A stretch of DNA of 6,418 bases from an uncultured Woeseiaceae bacterium (GCA_945787435.1 CALZHX010000124.1:1-6418); one strand, 5' to 3'; numbered from the stretch's first letter, positions 1-5,878 are shown. Translations and numbers: made by a program. Notes: generated by a model from the sequence alone, not told the origin.

Positions 1-1184
1 CTGAGGAATGCCAGGTCCAGCTCGGCGAGGCTGCGCATCTTTCCAGCTGGCGCGAAGCTAACTGCGGCCTCGTAGTCGGCAAGTGCCGATGCGTAGGCGT
101 CGGCCAGCATGTTTTCCGTTACACCGTCAGGAGTCGCACCCGAAACAGCGTTGTTCAGGAGGTGTATGTACAGGTCGGAGTGATCTGCGTAGACGCGCCA
201 ATATTCCGGCACCCGGTCCATGACTTTCTCGAAATGCACATTTGCCTGTCGCAATCCTTCGATCTGGTCTATCTCACCGTGCGCGCGCTCGTACAGATCG
301 AGGCCTTTCTGATACGACGTAAACGCTTCGATATCGCGAAGCCCGGCCTGTCGCATCGCTTCGCGCTTGCGCTCGTCGAGCACGATATCCATGGCAATCG
401 CGATTTTCTCGGCGATGTTCTCTTGTACCGTGATCGTATCCGCCGATGTGCTGTCGTAGGTTTCCGACCAGAGATGAAAGCCATCCTCGGCACGAATCAG
501 CTGCGCTGTGACGCGCAAACGGTCGCCCGACCGGCGGACCGAGCCTTCGACGATGTGCTGCACCCCGAGCGTGTTGGCGATTTCCTGTATCGAAACGTCC
601 TGCCCCTTGAAAGAAAACGCAGATGTCCGGGCGGTCACGAGCAGTTCGGGAAGCTGTGCCAGGGAATTCAGGATTTCCTCGGTCAGGCCGTCGGCAAAAA
701 ACTCATCATCCGGCCCACTGCTCATGGCAACGAACGGCAGCACCGCGACTGACTTATTCACTTCAGGACGAGCGGCCTCCGGTTCTGCTTCTAAGGTAGC
801 CGTGTCCGACAATGAAGCGGTCGTGGGCTCAGGATCAGTCGAACTGCTGAACTTGTCCCAGGCAAACCAGGCAACGGCAATCAGCAGGACAACAATGATT
901 GTGCGATCGAGCTTGCGTCCCGTCTGCGGCGTAATGGACGTGCTGCGATCGACTTCTTTCTCTCGTTTGATGCCCTCGGGCGTCAATTCGAACGCCCAGG
1001 CGAATATCAAAACGACTGGAAGCCCGAGCAGCAGCACGACTACGACGCTCTTAAGGACCCAGTCCGGCGCCCCGAAATTTTCGAACGCGAATTCGGCGAC
1101 CTGGGCCAGGACCCAACTCACGACAGCGTAGGCAATACCGACGCGAATGACATTGCGTCGACTCAATTCAGCGAAAAAGGACAT
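1..1184 (-). CDS. TolB-like domain / TPR membrane-anchored protein (3' part missing)
   Basis: The reading frame is open from an ATG (complement of 1182-1184) to the left edge, giving 394 codons without a stop; the C-terminus lies outside the window. The N-terminus opens MSFFAELSRRNVIRVGIAYA. Hydrophobic segments at about 13-34 and 46-66 are followed by the motif AFELTPEGIKREKEVDRS (64-81), and a third membrane helix lies at about 95-110. An acidic, Ser/Thr-rich linker leads to a TolB-N-like domain (about 144-265) with SVAVLPF, FADGLTEEILNSLAQ, TSAFSFKG, VEGSVRRSGDRLRVTAQLI and LWSETYD. From about 285 the helical sequence (AFTSYQKGLDLYERA) looks like the start of TPR repeats. In this family the soluble part is thought to support protein-protein contacts outside the inner membrane; no enzyme activity is evident. 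Only a weak ribosome-binding site precedes the ATG. It diverges from the DUF885 gene. Family recognition is strong; function is unknown. Confidence 0.88.
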   Translation of the reverse strand, partial: MSFFAELSRRNVIRVGIAYAVVSWVLAQVAEFAFENFGAPDWVLKSVVVVLLLGLPVVLIFAWAFELTPEGIKREKEVDRSTSITPQTGRKLDRTIIVVLLIAVAWFAWDKFSSSTDPEPTTASLSDTATLEAEPEAARPEVNKSVAVLPFVAMSSGPDDEFFADGLTEEILNSLAQLPELLVTARTSAFSFKGQDVSIQEIANTLGVQHIVEGSVRRSGDRLRVTAQLIRAEDGFHLWSETYDSTSADTITVQENIAEKIAIAMDIVLDERKREAMRQAGLRDIEAFTSYQKGLDLYERAHGEIDQIEGLRQANVHFEKVMDRVPEYWRVYADHSDLYIHLLNNAVSGATPDGVTENMLADAYASALADYEAAVSFAPAGKMRSLAELDLAFL

Positions 1185-1286
1185 TTGTTGTTTTTTTCGG
1201 TCTCACTGGAAAGCACGCAGTATAGCCGCATTCAGGTACAATCTCGCTCCCTGCACCTGTACTTCAGCCCACAATCAGGCAACGCA
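1185..1286. promoter_or_regulatory. Divergent intergenic promoter region
   Basis: This 102-bp gap separates two divergently transcribed genes and must hold promoters for both unless transcription enters from further away. The best rightward -10 candidate is TACAAT at 1237-1242, without a convincing -35 at 17 bp. The best leftward -10 candidate is TATACT, the complement of 1219-1224, also without a good -35. A run of seven T lies at 1191-1197 in the leader of the leftward gene. No clear operator dyad was seen. Both promoter assignments are tentative. Confidence 0.3.
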
Positions 1287-3113
1287 ATGATAAAAAAAAT
1301 ATTCAAATGGACCGGCTTGTCAGTGCTGATCGTCGTCATATTAGGCAGCACGTTTGCGGCGCACGAGTGGTATGCCGACAAGCCGTTCATGTTTCGAGCC
1401 TATCTGGATCGCCAGATGCTCAAGATAGCTTTCGAGGACCCTGAAACACTGACCTCGCTGGGCTTTCTTGAGTCAATGGGCATCAACGGCCACAACGCAC
1501 ATCTCGACGATGCACATCCGGACAGGACCGATGAGTTTTTCGCCGAAATGAAAGCATTCGGTGAGGGCCTGCATCAGTACGACGACGAAGACCTCGACCC
1601 GGACCAGCGGCTCACCAAGGAAGTTGTTCTGTATCTAACCAACATTGTTGCTGATGCAGAACCGTTTCGATATCACACGTATCCGGCAAATCAGATGTAC
1701 GGAATACAGAGCGCCTTCCCGAGCTTCATGGACTCGAGCCACCAGGTCCACTCTGTCGAGGACGCGGAAAATTATCTTTCGAGAATGGCTGAACTACCTC
1801 GCAAGCACGAGCAATACCTTCTGGGCCTGAAGATTCGAGAAAATAATGAAATCATCCCGCCGCGATTCGTTGTCGACCACGTTCTCGAACAAATGCGCAA
1901 TTTCGTCGATACGCCGGCGAAAGAAAATATTCTTTACACATCGCTAGTCGACAAGCTTGCTGAAGCCGAAGATATCGATGAGGAACAAGCTGCCGACATT
2001 TTGCAGCGGGTTGAGGTATCAATCACCGAAACTGTCTACCCGGCTTACGATTCGTTCATTTACTACTTCAGCGAACTGGAATCGAAAGCGGGCGATGAGC
2101 ATGGCTATTGGCACTTACCGAATGGTGACGCCGCCTACAAACTCGCGCTGCGACTGTTTACGACCACGGACTACACGGCCGATGAGATCCACGAGATCGG
2201 GCTTGCAGAGGTGGATCGCATTCAAGCGGAGATGATGGAGATCTTCACGGCCGAAGGTGTTGATGTGTCGCAAGGCTATACGCTGGCGATGGAGGAGTAC
2301 TCGTCGCGCCCCGAGTTCTACTACGAGGATAGCGACGAAGGTCGAGAGCAGATACTCGAGGATTACCAGGCGATTCTCGATGAATTCGATGCAGGGCTTG
2401 ATGCTGTTTTTAACATTCGCCCCAAGGCCGGTATGGAAGTTGTGCGCGTTCCCGAGTTCAAGGAGAAGACCTCTCCTGGTGCCTACTACCAGCAACCTGC
2501 GATCGATGGCAGCCGGCCTGGGCGCTTTTTTGCGAACCTCTATGACATCAAGGCAACGCCGAAATTCGGCATGAAGACACTGGCCGTACATGAGGGAATT
2601 CCCGGGCACCATTTTCAGATAGCGATCGCGATGGAACTGGAAGGCGTACCACTGATTCGTCGCTTCGCACCGTTTACGGCCTATACCGAAGGATGGGCGC
2701 TTTACGCCGAGCGAGTTGCCTGGGAGCACGGCTTGCTGCCAACTCCGGGAGACAATATCGGCCGCTTGGGCGCTGAGCTCTTCCGGGCTGTTCGCCTCGT
2801 AGTGGACACCGGTATTCATGACCAGCGCTGGACCCGCGAAGAGGCTATTGACTACATGCAAGCGAACACCGGTATGGCCGAAAGCGATGTTATCGCCGAG
2901 ATCGAACGTTACATCGTCATGCCTGGCCAGGCGACCGCCTACAAAGTGGGCATGATGAAGATGCTGGAAATTCGACAAAAGGCGATGGACAGTCTCGGTG
3001 ATGATTTCGATATTCGCGACTTTCACGATGTGGTCCTGAAAAATGGCGCCGTACCGCTCGACATTCTCGAGCGCATCGTCGATAAATACATAGAGGAGAC
3101 CCAGTCGCTTTAG
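1287..3113 (+). CDS. DUF885 family zinc metallopeptidase-like protein, membrane anchored or secreted
   Basis: This is a 608-residue protein starting at the ATG of MIKKIFKWTG. A longer open frame reaches back to a TTG at 1185, but those 34 extra residues look like translated intergenic DNA, whereas this start gives a proper N-terminal signal or anchor (KK followed by a hydrophobic stretch at about 9-25). A weak AGGC lies 7 bases upstream. The C-terminal half carries the DUF885 hallmarks: YYQQPAIDGSRPGRFFANLYD, then AVHEGIPGHHFQIA with H435, E436, H441 and H442, then TEGWALYAE with E468 as a likely third metal ligand, then RLVVDTGIH (H511) and YIVMPGQATAYKVG (542-555). The arrangement HE-x4-HH plus a downstream Glu suggests a zinc-dependent peptidase, with the catalytic domain outside the cytoplasm. 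Length is normal for the family. The N-terminal third is acidic and less conserved. Substrate unknown. The tRNA follows after 30 bp. Confidence 0.93.
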   Translation: MIKKIFKWTGLSVLIVVILGSTFAAHEWYADKPFMFRAYLDRQMLKIAFEDPETLTSLGFLESMGINGHNAHLDDAHPDRTDEFFAEMKAFGEGLHQYDDEDLDPDQRLTKEVVLYLTNIVADAEPFRYHTYPANQMYGIQSAFPSFMDSSHQVHSVEDAENYLSRMAELPRKHEQYLLGLKIRENNEIIPPRFVVDHVLEQMRNFVDTPAKENILYTSLVDKLAEAEDIDEEQAADILQRVEVSITETVYPAYDSFIYYFSELESKAGDEHGYWHLPNGDAAYKLALRLFTTTDYTADEIHEIGLAEVDRIQAEMMEIFTAEGVDVSQGYTLAMEEYSSRPEFYYEDSDEGREQILEDYQAILDEFDAGLDAVFNIRPKAGMEVVRVPEFKEKTSPGAYYQQPAIDGSRPGRFFANLYDIKATPKFGMKTLAVHEGIPGHHFQIAIAMELEGVPLIRRFAPFTAYTEGWALYAERVAWEHGLLPTPGDNIGRLGAELFRAVRLVVDTGIHDQRWTREEAIDYMQANTGMAESDVIAEIERYIVMPGQATAYKVGMMKMLEIRQKAMDSLGDDFDIRDFHDVVLKNGAVPLDILERIVDKYIEETQSL

Positions 3114-3120
3114 TCTCTGC

Positions 3121-3126
3121 TATTAT
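3121..3126 (+). promoter_or_regulatory. Candidate -10 element of the tRNA-Arg gene
   Basis: TATTAT matches the -10 consensus in five of six positions and sits 17 bp before the mature tRNA 5' end, followed by the GC-rich stretch TCGCGGCC. A GC-rich discriminator is typical of stable-RNA promoters under stringent control. No strong -35 is visible; it would overlap the last codons of the DUF885 gene. Confidence 0.45.
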
Positions 3127-3143
3127 TCGCGGCCTCAAATCAA

Positions 3144-3220
3144 GCGCCCGTAGCTCAGCTGGATAGAGTACTGCCCTCCGAAGGCAGGGGTCACAGGTTC
3201 GAATCCTGTCGGGCGCGCCA
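3144..3220 (+). tRNA. tRNA-Arg (anticodon CCG)
   Basis: A complete 77-nt tRNA reads CGG codons. The acceptor stem GCGCCCG pairs with CGGGCGC, followed by discriminator G and an encoded CCA (3218-3220). The D stem is GCTC/GAGT, closed with a G-T wobble. The anticodon stem CTGCC/GGCAG encloses the loop CTCCGAA, giving anticodon CCG at positions 34-36. The T arm is ACAGG-TTCGAAT-CCTGT. The sequence closely resembles the enterobacterial tRNA-Arg(CCG), from memory. Its 3' portion (3176-3220) is duplicated, with an interruption, at 6004-6093, the pattern expected where an integrative element used the tRNA 3' end as its attachment site. The identity is certain from the fold. Confidence 0.98.
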
Positions 3221-3228
3221 GAAAAACC

Positions 3229-3258
3229 AAAGGGTCCCCTTGCGGGGCCCTTTTGTTT
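3229..3258 (+). terminator. Rho-independent terminator after tRNA-Arg
   Basis: Arms AAAGGG and CCCTTT surround an inner CCCC/GGGG stem with a TTGC loop and one bulged T (3235), followed by TTTTGTTT. It begins 8 bases after the tRNA CCA end and should end the tRNA transcript, isolating it from the downstream cassette. Confidence 0.85.
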
Positions 3259-3278
3259 CTTGGCTTCCCAACAGAAGT

Positions 3279-3295
3279 TCGAACCTTAGGTTCGA
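3279..3295. repeat. Inverted repeat at the left edge of repeat copy 1
   Basis: TCGAACCT (3279-3286) and AGGTTCGA (3288-3295) are perfect inverted repeats with one T between them. The right arm is the T-loop segment of the tRNA-like repeat, so the palindrome consists of this segment and its mirror image. It may mark an inversion or recombination endpoint, or form a small hairpin. It lacks a T-tract and is not a terminator. Confidence 0.6.
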
Positions 3296-3352
3296 TCAAT
3301 CGCGAAGCGATTGACCAGGCAGCGCCGCAGGCGCAAGTGCATCCTGTCGGGC
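3288..3352 (+). repeat. tRNA-derived two-hairpin repeat, copy 1
   Basis: These 65 bp are identical to 6023-6087. The unit is AGGTTCGA (T-arm 5' side), then a 45-nt insert (3296-3340), then ATCCTGTCGGGC (T-arm 3' side and part of the acceptor strand). The insert holds two hairpins: TCAATCGC-GAA-GCGATTGA (3296-3314) and GCGCC-GCA-GGCGC (3322-3334). Outside the 65 bp the copies differ: this one lacks the GCGCGCCA end and the anticodon region. The two adjacent GC-rich hairpins resemble a REP-type element, but I do not recognise the family. Confidence 0.85.
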
Positions 3353-3376
3353 ACACAATCAGTGTTGCCTGTAATC

Positions 3377-3382
3377 TATAAA
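3377..3382 (+). promoter_or_regulatory. Candidate -10 of the transporter-methyltransferase operon
   Basis: TATAAA lies 35 bp upstream of the transporter start codon, with CACAAT as the poor -35 candidate at 17 bp. No dyad like the MerR operator at 5038-5060 is visible here, so the site gives no sign of control by the nearby MerR protein. The call rests on the -10 alone. Confidence 0.3.
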
Positions 3383-3417
3383 CGGAATGAAGCACGGGCG
3401 GAACAGCAGGGTTCTCA

Positions 3418-4020
3418 ATGACCGATTGTGGATGTGAAGCGCCGGAAGTGAAAACTACCCGGGAGCGTTGCGTCCTGCGCATTGCATTGGCGCTGAACGC
3501 GGCAATGGCGGTGATTGGTGGCCTGGCGGGCTGGATTGGCCAGTCCACCGGGCTGCTGGCCGACGCATTGGATATGCTGGCGGACGCCGCTGCGTACTCG
3601 ATAGCCCTGCTCGCCATCGGCCGCACTGCGCTATTCAAAATTAGAGCTGCGACACTTAGCGGAACCATCTTGCTGGTGCTAGGCGTTGGCATTTTGTTCG
3701 AGGTCGGCCGTCGCCTGATCTACGGTGCCGAACCGTTAAGCGAATGGATGATCGGAACGGCTCTGTTGTCTCTCATCGTCAATTTGATAGTGCTGCGGTT
3801 ACTTGCGCCGATGAAATCAGGCGAAGTACATCTCAGGGCGACATGGCTTTTCACGCGCGCCGATGTGGTGGCGAACCTCGGCGTGATCGTCGCTGGCCTG
3901 CTGATCCTGTGGCTCGGAGTACCGTATCCGGATTACGTGATCGGCACGTTAATTGGCCTCTACGTCATCAAAGAGGCGATCGAGATACTTCGCGACGCCA
4001 GGTCGGAAGCTGATGAGTGA
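3418..4020 (+). CDS. CDF-like cation transporter, short form without C-terminal domain
   Basis: This 200-residue membrane protein resembles the transmembrane half of cation diffusion facilitators, which export Zn2+, Cd2+ or similar ions from the cytoplasm. It opens with DCGCE, a possible metal-binding Cys pair. About six helices fall near 20-40, 45-68, 78-98, 110-130, 147-167 and 172-191. TM2 contains GLLADALDMLADAAAY, with D52 and D56 at the positions of the CDF metal ligands. In TM5, LFTRADVVANLGVIVAGLL keeps D149 but has F145 where classical members have His, so the standard four-ligand site is incomplete. The cytoplasmic C-terminal metal domain of classical members, which run to about 300 residues, is absent. 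I recall this as a recognised short subfamily. An AGGG ribosome-binding site lies 6 bases before the ATG. The next gene overlaps by 8 bases, indicating translational coupling. Confidence 0.85.
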   Translation: MTDCGCEAPEVKTTRERCVLRIALALNAAMAVIGGLAGWIGQSTGLLADALDMLADAAAYSIALLAIGRTALFKIRAATLSGTILLVLGVGILFEVGRRLIYGAEPLSEWMIGTALLSLIVNLIVLRLLAPMKSGEVHLRATWLFTRADVVANLGVIVAGLLILWLGVPYPDYVIGTLIGLYVIKEAIEILRDARSEADE

Positions 4021-4630
4021 CAAAGACTACTGGGAGCGGCATGCGCGCAATTATGATGCGTCGTTGCGGTGGGTGCTTGGACGACCGCTCCCACGAATGT
4101 TGGAACTAACAAGTGAGGCCGTTCGAGGCAAGCGAAGGGTGCTGGAAGTTGCGGCAGGCACAGGCATCGTAACCTCGGCCATAGCCTGGACGAGCGACTC
4201 CATTGTCGCCACCGACTACGCGGCGGCCATGGTTGCCGCGCTGGAACAGCGCGTTCAGCGTGCCGGGCTCAAGAACGTGTCGTGCGAGCAGGCTGACATC
4301 TACGCGCTACCCTATTCAGCCGGTGAGTTTGACGCTGTTGTTGCGGCCAACGTTCTGCATTTGGTACCTGATCTACCCGCTGCACTCCAGGCACTTCGGA
4401 ATGTTATGAAGCCCGGCGGCTTGCTGGTAGCTCCTACGTTTTGCCATGACGAGACGAGATCGTCGTGGCTGGTCTCACGCGTCCTCGCTGTCAGTGGTTT
4501 TCCAGGCCATCGTCGCTTCACTGTGCAGTCGCTTCGAAGTGCGCTGGAAGACAACGGTTTACACGTTGCCCGTGCAGAAATACTCTCCGGATTGATTCCG
4601 ATCGGCTTTGTGGAAGGGGTTTTTGAGTAG
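4013..4630 (+). CDS. Class I SAM-dependent methyltransferase
   Basis: This is a 205-residue Rossmann-fold methyltransferase of the UbiE/Methyltransf_11 type. The start chosen is ATGAGTGAC (MSDKDYWERHARNYD), because it overlaps the transporter stop by 8 bases and follows CGGAAG; the open frame extends 20 codons further upstream inside the transporter gene, which looks like shadow sequence. Motif I is VLEVAAGTG (43-51). D68 in VATDYA ends strand 2 and should contact the SAM ribose. QADIYALPY (93-101) gives motif II, FDAVVAANVLHLVPD (106-120) follows, and LRNVMKPGG (128-136) is the post-motif segment. A 35-residue C-terminal part with GFPGHRRFT looks subfamily-specific. The substrate is unknown. 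Linkage to a metal transporter and sensor suggests methylation of a metal(loid), a thiol or another detoxification substrate, but the protein lacks the Cys set of ArsM arsenite methyltransferases. It ends 13 bp before the convergent MerR gene. Confidence 0.88.
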   Translation: MSDKDYWERHARNYDASLRWVLGRPLPRMLELTSEAVRGKRRVLEVAAGTGIVTSAIAWTSDSIVATDYAAAMVAALEQRVQRAGLKNVSCEQADIYALPYSAGEFDAVVAANVLHLVPDLPAALQALRNVMKPGGLLVAPTFCHDETRSSWLVSRVLAVSGFPGHRRFTVQSLRSALEDNGLHVARAEILSGLIPIGFVEGVFE

Positions 4631-4643
4631 CAGGCCAGGTTGC

Positions 4644-5030
4644 TCAGTTCATCAATTCGTCGATCACGGGGCAGTCGTGCAGAGTGCCATTTTGGCACTG
4701 CCTCTTGAGCCGAACGAGTGCACGCTGCATTCGTTCCAACTCGCGAACCCTGTTTCGTACGTCGTGCACGTGATCTTCCAGCAGCTTGTGTACGTCGGCG
4801 CAAGCAGGTTGCTTCTGGTGTGCCAAATCTGTCAGCCGCCTGACTTCGTCCTGACTAAATCCCAGTTCCCGGCTGCGGATGATGAACTGCAACCACTTTC
4901 GATGCTCGTCGTCGTAACTCCGGTAGCCGTTCGCGAGCCTGGCGGCAGCAGGAAGTAGCCCGATCTTTTCGTAATAACGAATCGTCTCGACCGGGCAATC
5001 ACAGGCATTCGCCAGTTCACCGATACGCAT
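4644..5030 (-). CDS. MerR-family metal-responsive regulator (CadR/PbrR/ZntR-like)
   Basis: This 128-residue protein has the MerR winged helix-turn-helix at the N-terminus (MRIGELANACDCPVETIRYYEKIGLL, about 1-26, then GYRSYDDEHRKWLQFI), a dimerising coiled coil at about 80-110 and a C-terminal metal loop. C77 at the head of the long helix plus C112 and C120 in RQCQNGTLHDCPVIDEL match the three-Cys pattern of metal sensors such as CadR. The spacing of the last two cysteines (eight residues) differs slightly from what I recall for CadR and for Tn501 MerR, so the metal cannot be named; Cd2+, Pb2+, Zn2+ and Hg2+ are all possible. Such proteins bind the spacer of their target promoter and untwist it when metal binds. 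It is divergent from the GDCCVxC gene across a shared operator, so it probably also controls itself; a leftward -10 TATAGT (complement of 5050-5055) lies inside the operator. Only 13 bp separate its stop from the methyltransferase stop, with no clear terminator. Confidence 0.92.
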   Translation of the reverse strand: MRIGELANACDCPVETIRYYEKIGLLPAAARLANGYRSYDDEHRKWLQFIIRSRELGFSQDEVRRLTDLAHQKQPACADVHKLLEDHVHDVRNRVRELERMQRALVRLKRQCQNGTLHDCPVIDELMN

Positions 5031-5035
5031 TTCAC

Positions 5036-5066
5036 TTGACCCTGTAGTAACTATAGGGTCTACGAT
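5036..5066 (+). promoter_or_regulatory. MerR-type promoter with 19-bp spacer
   Basis: The -35 TTGACC (5036-5041) and -10 TACGAT (5061-5066) are separated by 19 bp, the overlong spacer typical of MerR-activated promoters. Transcription should run rightward into the GDCCVxC gene, starting near 5073. Without activated regulator this spacing is poorly used by RNA polymerase. The regulator gene lies immediately to the left in the opposite orientation, as in mer, cad and pbr loci. Confidence 0.9.
5038..5060. promoter_or_regulatory. MerR-family operator (23-bp dyad)
   Basis: GACCCT at 5038-5043 mirrors AGGGTC at 5055-5060, and the inner TAGT/ACTA (5045-5048 and 5050-5053) also pairs around A5049. 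Of eleven symmetric pairs only one (5044 against 5054) is mismatched. The dyad fills the spacer between -35 and -10 and resembles operators of the CadR/PbrR/ZntR group. It should be the binding site for the regulator encoded at 4644-5030. Confidence 0.9.
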
Positions 5067-5106
5067 AGCGTCTCATCATTAAGCGGTACAGCTGGGCGCC
5101 CCTTCT

Positions 5107-5322
5107 ATGACAGAAATAGCCGAGTTTTCAGTGATTACCTGCCCTAAGTGCGGACATCGGGAGCGGGAACGCATGCCTACCAATGCTTGCCAGTTCTTTT
5201 ACGATTGTAAGGGGTGCGGTGAAATGCTGCGCCCTGAAGCTGGCGACTGTTGTGTTTACTGCTCCTACGGCACGGTGAAGTGTCCACCGATGCAGCAGGG
5301 CGGGGGATGCTGCGATGGATGA
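5107..5322 (+). CDS. GDCCVxC-domain Cys-rich small protein (zinc-ribbon-like)
   Basis: This 71-residue soluble protein has eleven cysteines (12, 15, 28, 34, 37, 48, 49, 52, 59, 68, 69). The order is CPKCGH (12-17), CQFFYDCKGC (28-37), the signature GDCCVYCSYG (46-55), CPPMQ (59-63) and a GGGCCDG tail. It matches the family I know as GDCCVxC domain-containing (seleno)protein, in which some members have selenocysteine within the signature; here that position is an ordinary Cys codon. The biochemical role is not established; metal binding or redox activity is plausible. It is the first gene under the MerR-type promoter, with a leader of about 34 nt and a weak ribosome-binding site. Its stop overlaps the next start by 8 bases, so the pair is probably translationally coupled. 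Confidence 0.9.
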   Translation: MTEIAEFSVITCPKCGHRERERMPTNACQFFYDCKGCGEMLRPEAGDCCVYCSYGTVKCPPMQQGGGCCDG

Positions 5323-5878
5323 GAACAGGAAGGTTGCGACGACGGATCTGAAACTCGACGAGCCCGGCACGTTGCCGCGCCCCGGACCAGTTGGAAGGCT
5401 CGTGCGATTGGCCCTTGGTGCATTGTGCCTGGGGTATGTCTACGGGTTGGTCATGATAGCGGGCGATATCATTTCGCCTGCCGGCAATGTCCGGACGATG
5501 ATCTGGAACGGAATTCTACCTGGACTGTTCCTGGTCAGTTATGTGGTCAATATCGGGTACTCGCGCGCTTGGAAAAAGTGGCCTGCGATAATCAGCGCTA
5601 TTGCGTTTGCGTCAGTTGCGTTGGTCGGCTATCTGGCACTGGGAACGGCAGAGACGGTCGCGTTGGCTCGATTAGTCTGGGTGTGGGAGTTGTATGTTTT
5701 CGGGCATCTCGGCCTGTCGTTTCTGCTTGCGGCGATAATCGGGACGCCCGGATGTGAGATGAGGGCATTTCATGATCTCTATTCACGCGCCACAGGGATG
5801 CCCACCAAAGAGCACTACTGTCCGGTCGGTCCGCTACATCCTATTGACCAGTGGGAAGCCGGCCTCAAACGCAGCTAG
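5315..5878 (+). CDS. Uncharacterised four-helix membrane protein in the MerR-controlled operon
   Basis: This 187-residue protein has a charged N-terminal tail (1-26) and likely membrane helices at about 27-49, 62-82, 89-110 and 119-142. A soluble C-terminal tail follows, GTPGCEMRAFHDLYSR and KEHYCPVGPLHPIDQWEAG, with C147, H153, H167, C169 and H175 as possible metal ligands. I recall similar hypothetical proteins beside GDCCVxC genes but know no assigned function; it is not a recognisable MerT, MerC or CDF protein. Translation starts at ATG 5315 inside the preceding gene, behind a GGGGGA ribosome-binding site at 5302-5307. Membership in the MerR-controlled operon suggests a part in metal uptake, export or membrane protection. 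No terminator hairpin with a T-tract is seen after its stop. Confidence 0.8.
   Translation: MDENRKVATTDLKLDEPGTLPRPGPVGRLVRLALGALCLGYVYGLVMIAGDIISPAGNVRTMIWNGILPGLFLVSYVVNIGYSRAWKKWPAIISAIAFASVALVGYLALGTAETVALARLVWVWELYVFGHLGLSFLLAAIIGTPGCEMRAFHDLYSRATGMPTKEHYCPVGPLHPIDQWEAGLKRS

Noticed and set aside
162..1131. Two plus-strand frames (162-752 and 508-1131) antisense to the TolB-like gene
   Set aside because: The minus strand here has clear TolB-N and membrane-anchor motifs; the plus-strand products have none.
1185..1286. 34-residue N-terminal extension of the DUF885 protein from a TTG at 1185
   Set aside because: It would place a non-membrane stretch before the signal anchor and fill the divergent promoter region; ATG at 1287 gives a normal signal sequence.
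2115..3026. 303-residue minus-strand frame inside the DUF885 gene
   Set aside because: It lies wholly antisense to a gene with clear family motifs and shows no recognisable domain; long antisense frames are common in such GC-moderate genes.
3296..3340. Reading the 45-nt insert as a CRISPR repeat or a self-splicing intron
   Set aside because: Only two copies exist, 2.7 kb apart with no spacer array, and 45 nt is far too short for a group I or II intron; archaeal-type tRNA introns are not expected in this bacterium and the host fragment is not a complete tRNA.
3135..3692. 185-residue minus-strand reading frame ending in ARPTGFEPVTPAFGGQYS-like sequence
   Set aside because: Its C-terminal end is the antisense translation of tRNA-Arg, a well-known spurious protein pattern in databases, and the rest is antisense to the CDF-like gene.
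4608..4958. 116-residue plus-strand frame and a 163-residue minus-strand frame (4312-4803) around the methyltransferase-MerR junction
   Set aside because: Both are shadows of the methyltransferase and MerR genes in other frames, without their own motifs or good ribosome-binding sites.
5107..5322. Selenocysteine insertion in the GDCCVxC protein
   Set aside because: The signature positions are ordinary Cys codons and no in-frame TGA occurs before the final stop.
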